From Kordia jejudonensis (GTDB lineage: Bacteria; Bacteroidota; Bacteroidia; Flavobacteriales; Flavobacteriaceae), in NCBI RefSeq assembly GCF_001005315.1, contig NZ_LBMG01000044.1, forward strand, positions 1 to 55,079: a stretch of DNA of 55,079 bases. The letters are read 5' to 3'. The translations under genes and the position numbers were made by a program. The notes under the pieces are model-generated. The model was not told where the DNA came from and did not search any database. It worked only from the letters and a program-made list of their open reading frames with translations. How positions within the stretch are numbered: position 1 is the first letter of the stretch; each line of letters begins with the position of its first letter. Below, piece after piece: positions 38,001 through 43,829 of this stretch.

Positions 38001-38062
38001 CTGTAATGTTTGATACGATCAAAAAAGGAGATATCAACAAAGGATTAGAAGAAGCTGAATAA
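35006..38062 (+). CDS. secDF: Protein translocase subunit SecDF (fusion)
   Basis: SecDF uses the proton gradient to pull secreted proteins across the inner membrane after SecA has acted. This 1018-residue fusion carries SecD first: TM1, a long P1 domain (with an acidic Glu-rich insert near residues 285-310 that is lineage-specific), then TM segments with VLTIGMSVDANVLLYERVRE. SecF follows with VDFVGGRSYQVRF, TVIGYSLNDTVVVFDRIREF and its last TM set. The conserved proton-path Asp and Arg are in those two motifs. Twelve membrane segments are expected and visible. The terminator at 38084 closes it. Confidence 0.96.
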   Translation: MQNKGLIKLFAILFGLVSIYQLSFTFITNKIEKEAKTYAVAQVPKPTEGADTKENSAKRALVEKQYLDSIDVNEPISYGFTSFTYSEAKDKELNKGLDLKGGINVILQISVKDILRGLTNQTENETFNKALERADVLQAEAQEDYVESFFRAFDELKPEGLLLADPDIFFTQALEEDIPTFNTPDNDVKRVIRQKINESIISAKEVLNKRIDEFGVTQPNIQRLGTSGRILIELPGAKDVIRIEKLLQTTAELEFWKTYNDNSKLSTFFAAANEKLKELPQYASQNEDKKEEATETTEGEEEQKAEDLLTSTEEDSLAVVNPLFDRINFTFQGGGIVGKVKEADKDTVMKLLNNDLIKQVKPAELRAIRFAFGKEKDDLGFQDLYVLEGERKGAKIEPQMKGDVIDAASQGFAQDGKANVNMQKNGIGAKQWEKLTEEVHKERGFIAIVLDNIVYSAPSVNNGKISGGNSQISGNFTINEAQDLANVLRAGKLPATADILQSEVVGPSLGQEAIDSGLMSFLIALVLVLVWMIFYYGRAGIFADVALVFNILLIFGVLANLGAVLTLPGIAGIVLTIGMSVDANVLLYERVREELAKGKTLKEAINHAFSWKGAMSSILDANITTGLTALILFLFGTGPIKGFATTLLIGIFTSLFTAIFITRLLIDWYIEKGNTLAFSTGATKNLFRNNTVEFLKKRKVAYIISGAVILIGLGSIIFGNQLNQGVDFVGGRSYQVRFEGTTSPQDVKAELEKQFVVDGAVVSPEVKTFGEDNQLKITTKYKVNETGTEVDDEIKENLFNGLKSFLPKDMTLDKFVDGAEDKQVGIMKSIKVGPTIADDIKKDSFWAVLGSLVVVFLYILLRFRRWQFSLGAVIAVFHDVLIVLGIFSLAWKYVPFTMEINQAFIAAILTVIGYSLNDTVVVFDRIREFMDERPTWKLSKVVNAALNSTLSRTLNTSLTTLVVLLAIFIFGGESIRGFMFALIVGVIVGTYSSMFIATPVMFDTIKKGDINKGLEEAE

Positions 38063-38083
38063 GCAATTTCATATAACATTCAT

Positions 38084-38115
38084 AAAAAACGCCACTCAAT
38101 TGAGTGGCGTTTTTT
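38084..38115. terminator. Bidirectional intrinsic terminator downstream of secDF
   Basis: AAAAAACGCCACTCAA and its perfect complement TTGAGTGGCGTTTTTT form a 32-base palindrome with a minimal loop. A and T runs flank both sides. Confidence 0.9.
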
Positions 38116-38243
38116 GTTTTTAAAAATATACTATTGATATATCAAAAAGCTACTTATGACAGATAATTACTGAATTTTCACAAGTTACGTTTGTTACATT
38201 TCATGTTGATTGTGCTTTTCTTCCTTTAGTTATTTCAAAAGGT

Positions 38244-38927
38244 TCATTTATCTATTTTTTCCAATAATTCCTTTGCGTCAATCATTCCGTGTTTTGAAGC
38301 TTCGGTCAGAAATTTTCTCGCATTCAGCGTGTCATTCAATTCGTAGTATGCTTCTCCAATCCAACTCAATGCATCTGGTAATTCGTAGTTGTATTTGATA
38401 GCTTATTTCAAATCTTTTATTCCCTTTGCGTATTCTTTCAAGTACACATATGAAATTCCACGTTCAAACTCAATTTCGTGTTTGCGAACATAATAATCCG
38501 ATTCCTTGTCCCAGTCGTTTGAGAAATTTATCTCAAGATAGATACTGTCAGATTTAATTGCTCCCATAGAGTTCAATGCCTCAGTATAAAATTCGATAGA
38601 TTTTTTATAATCTTTTAATCGCTTATAATTGTTTCCGATGTTCATTAGAGCGAGCGTATTGTCAGAATCATATTTTAGGATTAGTTTGTAATCTTTAATC
38701 GCTCCACTATAATCATTTAGCGCAGATTTGTCCGAACCTCTATTCAATAATGCAGGTTTTAAGTCAGGTTTTTTCTCAATTGCTTTATCCAAAAAAACAA
38801 TCGCCTCTCGGTATTTTCCTTGTTCTTCAAGTTCGTAAGCCAAATTGTAATAATCTTCGGCTGTTTTAAAGTCACAAGAACTCAACAGAAGTGAAATCGA
38901 TAGTATGTAGATTAAATTTTTCGGCAT
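38244..38927 (-). pseudogene. TPR lipoprotein interrupted by an in-frame stop
   Basis: The frame from 38927 begins with a lipoprotein signal (ILSISLLLSSCDF, Cys18), then TPR units such as AYELEEQGKYREAIVFLDKA, ALLNRGSDKSALNDYSGAIK and ALMNIGNNYKRLKDYKKSIE. It hits TAA at 38403-38405 right after EYAKGIKDLK. The same frame continues for 52 more codons (AIKYNYELPDALSWIGEAYY to ELLEKIDK) and ends in TGA at 38244-38246, completing the last TPR units. One base change (AAA to TAA) explains it. The shortened 174-residue product may still be made. It is the distal gene of the cassette array, following attC-like site A. Confidence 0.8.
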
Positions 38928-39068
38928 TACTTACAATGTGTTTGTGTATGGTCAGTTGTGTGGTTAAGCAACTAATTTAATAAACAAAAACTTGCCAGAG
39001 AAAATTCCGAAGTAATTTTCCAAATAAGCACTTACCAAAGCAATTAATTATCCATGGTGTTGGTATTA
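38928..39068 (-). other. attC-like site A
   Basis: This repeat, read on the minus strand, runs from AATACCAACACC through ATAATTAATTGCTTTGG, a GAAAATT...AATTTTC stem, TTGCTTAACCACACAACTG and ATACACAAACACATTGTAAG. It aligns with sites B, C and D but is the most diverged. It holds the stop codon of the gene at 39044, as is usual for cassette genes. The 3' core (ATTGTAA) departs from the GTTRRRY consensus, so it is probably inactive. Confidence 0.55.
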
Positions 39069-39490
39069 GTTTTTTTCATTCGTTCCCTATCTTTAGGGTT
39101 TTCTATATAATGTTTTACTCTTCTATGCTTACCTAATCTGTAAAAAGAATAGAATTCAGACATTAAAGCACCTTCTGAGCATTGAATTTTATTTCCATTT
39201 TCAATAATTAATATTTCAGTGTCAGTTTCTTGGCAAAAGGTTAAAAAGTATCTTAGTCCATGCAAGCTATATCCAGCTGATTTTTCCAATGGTTTTATTA
39301 CACAATGAATTTCAACAATGAGAAAGTTTTCAAGTTCAGTTTTTATATACTTTAGAAAAAAACCATCTTTAGTTAAATAAATTTCCGAATTCTGTTTTTC
39401 ATTTAATTCAATAAGAGGGTTGAAAAATTTTTCAACTTTACTTTTTTCAATTGGACTAACAGTTTGTAGTTTGAATTTTGGTATTTCCAT
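39044..39490 (-). CDS. Hypothetical cassette protein
   Basis: This 148-residue soluble protein is not recognised. The N-terminus is MEIPKFKLQTVSPIEKSKVE, the middle has alternating strands (FFLKYIKTELENFLIVEIHC, TDTEILIIENGNKIQ), and the C-terminus is basic (FYRLGKHRRVKHYIENPKD). There is no signal peptide or membrane segment. Its ATG lies 30 bases after the core of attC-like site B and its stop lies within site A, so the gene fills one cassette. It has no promoter of its own that I can see. Confidence 0.6.
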   Translation of the reverse strand: MEIPKFKLQTVSPIEKSKVEKFFNPLIELNEKQNSEIYLTKDGFFLKYIKTELENFLIVEIHCVIKPLEKSAGYSLHGLRYFLTFCQETDTEILIIENGNKIQCSEGALMSEFYSFYRLGKHRRVKHYIENPKDRERMKKTNTNTMDN

Positions 39491-39508
39491 TATGCTCGTT
39501 ATTCCAAA

Positions 39509-39648
39509 TTAATGACAACGTGTTTGTATAAGATTAGTTGCGTGTTTTAGCACCTAGTTTAGCAAATAAGTCACAGATAGAAAATCCGCGAGGACTTTCG
39601 TAAATAATTGAGAAACTAGCAATTAATTATACACGGTGTTGTAGCACG
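39509..39648 (-). other. attC-like site B
   Basis: On the minus strand it runs from GTGCTACAACACCGTGTATA through AATTAATTGCTAGTTTCTC, the block TTACGAAAGTCCTCGCGGAT then TTTCTATCTGTG, to CTTATACAAACACGTTGTCA. The last segment pairs with the first (outer arms) and GAAAGTCC...GGATTTTC forms an inner stem. The 32-base block around the inner stem is identical to that in site D. Confidence 0.7.
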
Positions 39649-40151
39649 TTTTTATTTTCTATTGTTATAAATTCAGATGTTATAAATTTTTCAAATCTTT
39701 TTACGCCATTCCTGATTTTCAATATTCCAATTAAATAAAATATTAAAAATACAGGTCCAAATATAGCTAAAAGCCCAAAGGAATCTTTTTTAAGAGCGTC
39801 AATAAATACAAGACCAAAAATTAGAGAAATACCTAAAAACCATAATAATATAAACCAATTCCAACCGATTATACTTATATTCATTTCAGTTTTCTTAGGA
39901 CAATATTTTATTTTTCCGTTTGCACTTGCGAAAGAACCACCAGTAATTGACTTTGAGCCAAGTCTTAACCAGAAACTGTCTTTATTAACATTTCCGTAAA
40001 ATTCTTTTTGTTGGCTATCAAATATGTCAAAAAAGAAGAGTCTATTTGGTTTAACTTTCTGTTCTAAAAGTTGAGTGAATTCAGACTTTTCCATTTTCAC
40101 AGTCAAATTCAAGTTTTTTTTTAATCCAAAAGTTTCTAAAATACTACCCAT
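39627..40151 (-). CDS. Hypothetical cassette membrane protein
   Basis: I choose the ATG at 40151 (MGSILETFGLKKNL) rather than the far-upstream one at 40208, because the first 19 codons of the longer frame lie inside and before the cassette boundary of attC-like site C. The protein is then 174 residues. A soluble N-terminal half (LEQKVKPNRLFFFDIFDSQQ, FWLRLGSKSITGGSFAS) is followed by two membrane helices (WFILLWFLGISLIFGLVFI and LLAIFGPVFLIFYLIGIL) and a charged tail whose stop is inside site B. The family is not recognised. Confidence 0.6.
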   Translation of the reverse strand: MGSILETFGLKKNLNLTVKMEKSEFTQLLEQKVKPNRLFFFDIFDSQQKEFYGNVNKDSFWLRLGSKSITGGSFASANGKIKYCPKKTEMNISIIGWNWFILLWFLGISLIFGLVFIDALKKDSFGLLAIFGPVFLIFYLIGILKIRNGVKRFEKFITSEFITIENKNVLQHRV

Positions 40152-40167
40152 TTTGTTTTTGTCAAAT

Positions 40168-40302
40168 GCGCTGCGTTGTTGTATATTGTTAGTTGTGTGG
40201 TTAAGCAACTAAGTTAACAAACAAATCACAGATAGAAAATTCCAGCGGAATTTTCGTAAGTCGGCAGTAAACTAATAATTAATTATGCGCAGTGTTTCCA
40301 AT
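40168..40302 (-). other. attC-like site C
   Basis: This copy carries the same framework (minus strand: CATTGGAAACACTGCGCATA ... AACTTAGTTGCTTAACCACA ... ATATACAACAACGCAGCGC). Its inner stem is GAAAATTCC / GGAATTTTC, perfectly paired with an AGC loop on the plus strand, whereas B and D have a different sequence at the same place. The pairing is kept while the bases change, which is evidence of a conserved fold. Confidence 0.7.
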
Positions 40303-40941
40303 GGTATTTTTCCTTATTAATTTCCTTCGCTTATATTCGTAAATAATTAATGGACTTTTTTCATTTGACGAGTCTTTATTAATTTTCATTATTATTTCTT
40401 TCTCATTTAGTTCAATGTCATATTTAAAAAACTTTTCATTGTTATATTCAATTCCGTCACTGTTGTGTCCCCAGGTATTTTCATAATTAGATATTTCTTC
40501 GTTAAAAATAATTTCCATCTTATGAAGGTCAAAAACTGCCAAATATTCACTATTTCCTTTTAAGCCTAAATCTGCGTGAGACCATTCCCATTCTTGACTG
40601 AAAAAAATAATTAATTCTTTATAGTTATTTTTATTCAGCTGGACTCTTGAAATACTATCAATCTTTTCATAATCTGTCAACTTGAATGTGATAAATTTTC
40701 CACATTTTTTCAAAGCAACTGAATAGGATTCATTTTCAAGGTTTTGTATTAAATAACCTAAAGGATTTTGTATTGTGTCAATTATTTTAAATTCTTTTAT
40801 ATCAATATGTTTTATTTGCTTTGTTACAATCTTTTTTGGTGTAATTATGTTATTTCGTGAATTTAGATTTTCGTCAATTTGACCAAATACACAAGTAGAA
40901 ATAAATGATGTAAATAGTATTGTGAGTAATCTCATTTTCAT
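40279..40941 (-). CDS. Secreted hypothetical cassette protein
   Basis: This 220-residue protein has a signal peptide (LLTILFTSFISTCVFGQ) and a mature part with strands around LGYLIQNLENESYSVALKKC, a LIIFFSQEWEWSHADLGLKG stretch and a basic end (EYKRRKLIRKN). The segment IEYNNEKFFKYDIELNEKEI suggests a beta-rich domain. I do not recognise the family. The start codon lies next to the core of site D and the stop lies in site C, so it fills one cassette. Exported proteins are common cargo in environmental integrons. Confidence 0.65.
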   Translation of the reverse strand: MKMRLLTILFTSFISTCVFGQIDENLNSRNNIITPKKIVTKQIKHIDIKEFKIIDTIQNPLGYLIQNLENESYSVALKKCGKFITFKLTDYEKIDSISRVQLNKNNYKELIIFFSQEWEWSHADLGLKGNSEYLAVFDLHKMEIIFNEEISNYENTWGHNSDGIEYNNEKFFKYDIELNEKEIIMKINKDSSNEKSPLIIYEYKRRKLIRKNTIGNTAHN

Positions 40942-40943
40942 AT

Positions 40944-41080
40944 TACTGGCAACGTGTTTGTATATGTTTTGTTGTGTGAGTCAAGCACTAAAGTTAGCAA
41001 ATAAATCACAGATAGAAAATCCGCGAGGACTTTCGTAAGTAGGCTAGAACTAGCAATAAATTATATACGGTGTTAGGCAC
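40944..41080 (-). other. attC-like site D
   Basis: Minus strand: GTGCCTAACACCGTATATAA ... GCTAGTTCTAGCCTACTTAC ... GAAAGTCCTCGCGGATTTTC ... TGCTAACTTTAGTGCTTGAC ... ATATACAAACACGTTGCCAG. The left arm CTAACACCGTATA pairs with TATACAAACACGTTG. The seven bases GTGCCTA at its left end are the complement of TAGGCAC at the far end of the same cassette (in site E), as expected if the cassette was once a circle. Confidence 0.75.
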
Positions 41081-41096
41081 TGGTTTTTTATTCAAT

Positions 41097-41840
41097 TCAG
41101 ACGATGTAAACCATGATATTCCAAAACATATGAAATACAATAGATGGTCCAATTGATTTAGATTTTAAATATAGAATTCCAGATATTATTCCACCAAATA
41201 TTGTCAAATAGAATAAATGCCAATTTTCTTTTGATGATTCCAATATCAAATTCATATAAGGCGAGTGAATTGAAGCAAACAATAGAGAAGCCAATAAAAT
41301 TGCAATTATTTTATTTAGTTTTTTCTGTAAATTATTCTGAATATAATCTCTAAAGAAAAATTCTTCTCCGATAGGAATCATTAGGATAGCTGAAATCATA
41401 TTTATATTCTTGAATTTTGGTAAGCCGTCAAATCTATACGTAATGTAATATTCAGTTCCGAATAACAAGTTGTAAATCCATTTTAGAGGCGTTTGCATAA
41501 ATACAAATGAAATTCCCAAAACAAGGGCGAATAAATACCATTTTCGCTGAGTTTTTTTAATCAGATTTTTGAAATTCCGCTTTCTTATAAAATAGATAAA
41601 AATCAAAACTCCAATTAATTGTAAAGTTCCTTGAATCAATAAATAATATTTATAATAGCTTTTAAATCCAATCATTTCAGCTATTAGAACCCAAGAACCG
41701 ATAAGTTCAATTCCAATAAGATAGAGTAGAGTAGCTAAAATGGCTTTTGGGATGCTTATCAATTCGTTATTCAATATCGTTGGTTTTTTCAGCTTGTGCC
41801 TAACGTTTAGTATAAGAAACGTAGGGCAGTTAAAAAGCAC
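41097..41840 (-). CDS. CPBP-family intramembrane protease (Abi-like)
   Basis: This protein of up to 247 residues belongs to the CPBP/CAAX-protease-like family (formerly Abi). The catalytic motif EExxxR is GEEFFFRDYIQNNL, followed by the two conserved histidine motifs FASIHSPYMNLIL and SIGPSIVFHMFWNIM. Six or more membrane helices are present. In bacteria such proteins serve in bacteriocin immunity, phage exclusion or lipoprotein processing. The first 15-20 codons of this frame lie in attC-like site E, so the real start is probably further in, for example the TTG at 41774. The stop lies 17 bases before site D. The motif is intact, so it could be active. Confidence 0.85.
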   Translation of the reverse strand: MLFNCPTFLILNVRHKLKKPTILNNELISIPKAILATLLYLIGIELIGSWVLIAEMIGFKSYYKYYLLIQGTLQLIGVLIFIYFIRKRNFKNLIKKTQRKWYLFALVLGISFVFMQTPLKWIYNLLFGTEYYITYRFDGLPKFKNINMISAILMIPIGEEFFFRDYIQNNLQKKLNKIIAILLASLLFASIHSPYMNLILESSKENWHLFYLTIFGGIISGILYLKSKSIGPSIVFHMFWNIMVYIV

Positions 41841-41998
41841 TTTCGTTTCGGTTTATTAATTAGCTAAATATAAATATTTTGCTTTTATCTTTTGTTCTAT
41901 TAAACGCCAAATTTTATATTTAGCAGACTTTATTAATACTCACAGAACTTTTGGTTTAGCACAAACGCCCTATGTTTTTTTATACATTGTTACCTGCC
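41796..41998 (-). other. attC-like site E (long, different type)
   Basis: This 203-base site has a different body from A-D but the same boundary logic. Minus strand: GGCAGGTAACAATGTATAAA then AAAACATAGGGCG at one end pairs with GCCCTACGTTTCTTATACTA then AACGTTAGGCAC at the other, giving paired arms of about 28 bases. The 3' core is GTTAGGC, a perfect GTTRRRY. The long middle (about 130 bases) resembles the large variable heads of Vibrio-type attC sites. Confidence 0.7.
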
Positions 41999-41999
41999 G

Positions 42000-43349
42000 T
42001 TATTTTTCTTTTTTTTCTTCTTTTGGAATCAAGTTATGTGTAAATGAGTTATAAGGAAAATATCTAGGCATCTTGCTATGTATAAATTCATCCTCAAAGA
42101 AACATTGAGCAACTCTATCATCAAAGTAGGCTGGATTCAAAGGGATTTTAGCATTTGGATTATGAAATACAACAACTCCTTCTGACCAAGTTTCACCGCT
42201 TTTTTCGCTAACAGTATATGTAACAAGATGTGGTTTGTCAGCATTAGGGTCGTGATTATAAAAACTAGCCATTCTTTGTAAAATAGGAATATCGCTACCA
42301 AGTCCAGCTTGTTTTCCCATTCTATTAAATTTAGAGAGGGTTCCGCAAGACGAAAAAATTATTGCACTTACATTTTCTGAATTTGGTTGAAAGAAAAAAC
42401 CACTTGGAATTTTTGTTCCATTTGGTTTTGTATAATTTCCAATTTTGACTGGTTTAATGGTGAGTTTTCCATTTTTATCAAATGAATGCTCATATTTATA
42501 ACCATAAAGATAATCTGATAAAGCATTAAAAGTCCAAGTCATTGACATCGTATCGTGAAAATCCGCAATTGCAATTAAAAACGGTTTACCTTTCACGTGC
42601 TCTTTTTTCCAATACTCCTTTTTCATTTTATCAAACAAAGCACTCCCAAAAAGTAGTGGAACATCATTGTCAAGTTTTTCTTGAATTTCTTTAGACTCTT
42701 TAGGTTCGCTTTCTAATTCGGTTTTTCTACTAATAATAACCGCTTCTACAGCAATTTCTTGATTAAATTTTTCAATCATATAATCTGGAGCATTATAATT
42801 TCTTTTGAAAGAAAAGAATTGTTCTCTAAAAAAGCAGAACAAAAAAAGTTCCCAAACTCTGGAATCAAATCCGTTTATTGATTGAAATTGGTCAATAAAA
42901 TTGCCGTCTATATCTTTGTAGTGGTAAGAAACTTCTTTTATAGTTTCTTTAGCCATTGATTGAGAAATATTAGATTTTAATAATTTATAAATTGGATGTT
43001 GCTTTTCTTCATTATTTAAATCTTGAAAGAGGTCAAAGTATTCGTGTTTATTATCGTGAAATACAATTGAATTGCTACCCATTTTTTCATCAATCCACTT
43101 TCTTGCTTCTTCAATAGTTGGAATGCTAACTTCAATTAATTCAGCTCTATATTGTTTAGATTTATCTCGTGATAGAATACAAACTGAAAAGTCATTATCT
43201 GTTAAGTCAAGTGTTATAAGTCCTAATAATCCACCATTTCCATTTGTGTAAAATTCTAATTCTTCTGAAAAATATCTGACAAATGGTTCTCTTGTGAAGA
43301 GAAGATATATGTCAAAAAGTTTTTTATTTATTGGATTTGCGTTTTTCAT
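42000..43349 (-). CDS. Hypothetical cassette protein, 449 residues
   Basis: This 449-residue cytoplasmic protein is not recognised. It has no signal peptide or membrane segment. Visible segments are an N-terminal EPFVRYFSEELEFYTNGNGG, a central SYHYKDIDGNFIDQFQSING, an EIAVEAVIISRKTELE strand, a hydrophobic strand GKPFLIAIADFHDTMSMTWT, and near the end SAIIFSSCGTLSKFNRMGKQ then VVVFHNPNAKIPLNP. The alternation of an acidic/basic residue pattern in the middle (EIAVEAVIISRK and FLIAIADFH) would fit a nuclease-like alpha/beta core, but that is speculation. The gene is the first cassette: its start lies 14 bases after the core at 43355-43364 and its stop touches site E. It is unusually large for an integron cassette. 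Confidence 0.65.
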   Translation of the reverse strand: MKNANPINKKLFDIYLLFTREPFVRYFSEELEFYTNGNGGLLGLITLDLTDNDFSVCILSRDKSKQYRAELIEVSIPTIEEARKWIDEKMGSNSIVFHDNKHEYFDLFQDLNNEEKQHPIYKLLKSNISQSMAKETIKEVSYHYKDIDGNFIDQFQSINGFDSRVWELFLFCFFREQFFSFKRNYNAPDYMIEKFNQEIAVEAVIISRKTELESEPKESKEIQEKLDNDVPLLFGSALFDKMKKEYWKKEHVKGKPFLIAIADFHDTMSMTWTFNALSDYLYGYKYEHSFDKNGKLTIKPVKIGNYTKPNGTKIPSGFFFQPNSENVSAIIFSSCGTLSKFNRMGKQAGLGSDIPILQRMASFYNHDPNADKPHLVTYTVSEKSGETWSEGVVVFHNPNAKIPLNPAYFDDRVAQCFFEDEFIHSKMPRYFPYNSFTHNLIPKEEKKEK

Positions 43350-43354
43350 CTAAT

Positions 43355-43400
43355 GGCAGGTAACGTATGTATATACCGAATTCGGTATATTTCTACTATA
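43355..43400 (-). other. Candidate attI-like boundary with 20-bp palindrome
   Basis: The first cassette begins at GTTACCTGCC (minus strand; 43354-43363), and the same bases appear inverted at the far end of the cassette in site E (GGCAGGTAAC). Directly outside it lies ATATACCGAATTCGGTATAT (43371-43390), a perfect 20-bp palindrome seen once. Next comes the recombinase remnant. The position is that of an integron attI, but no other integron attI is similar enough for me to recognise it. Confidence 0.4.
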
Positions 43401-43452
43401 ACCAAATACATTTATTTTTAAGAATTTAGTTATTTTTAAAACTACAATTTTC

Positions 43453-43705
43453 TTACCTAAAGTCAAAATCATCAAAAGGATTTTTAATACCAGTTTGAAT
43501 AATATATGGATTTCTGTAGTTTTAGAATTTTGATGTCCTATATATATTGTATGTATCGCAGGCTGATTCCTTTTTTTAATAAATGCATCGCAAAACTATG
43601 TCTGAGTGTGTGTGAAGTTACATTTTTTGTAAGACCTGCTTCGTTACAATAGTTCTTTATAAATTTTATGAGTTTCTTAGTTCTTTCGGCTAAAGTTATA
43701 TAACC
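43453..43705 (-). pseudogene. Decayed C-terminus of an integron-type tyrosine recombinase
   Basis: On the minus strand the region from 43705 reads [40 protein letters not shown] and [13 protein letters not shown], which holds the HxxR box and first helix of the catalytic domain of tyrosine recombinases. A one-base loss then shifts to GHQNSKTTEI, the second box (GH) and the segment before the active tyrosine. A further loss of about four bases removes the catalytic tyrosine, and the tail resumes as IIQTGIKNPFDDFDFR with a stop at 43453-43455. The N-terminal half is missing altogether. The KNPFDDFDF-like ending is found in Bacteroidota integron-type recombinases as far as I recall. It lies next to the first cassette, in the same orientation as the cassettes. 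Confidence 0.75.
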
Positions 43706-43829
43706 GTTTTTCTACCTTAAACTTAGATTAATAAATGATGTGGATTCGAAAATTGTTAACGAAAATCTTCGCTATACTTCGGTAAAGAAAAGGTTGAAAC
43801 TAATTTTTTATGTAGAATTGATGTTAAAT

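Noticed and set aside
37324-38079. 251-codon antisense ORF over secDF (and a 168-codon one at 36610-37116)
   Set aside because: They lie wholly opposite a highly conserved gene, have Asn/Ser/Ile-rich composition typical of antisense frames, and have no start context.
38210-38398. 62-codon plus-strand ORF downstream of secDF
   Set aside because: It lies antisense to the continuing TPR tail of the interrupted lipoprotein, which has clear family sequence on the minus strand.
38928-41080. CRISPR array reading of the repeats at 38.9-41.1 kb
   Set aside because: The repeats are about 140 bases, diverge from each other, and are separated by whole genes; there is no short direct repeat with equal spacers and no cas gene.
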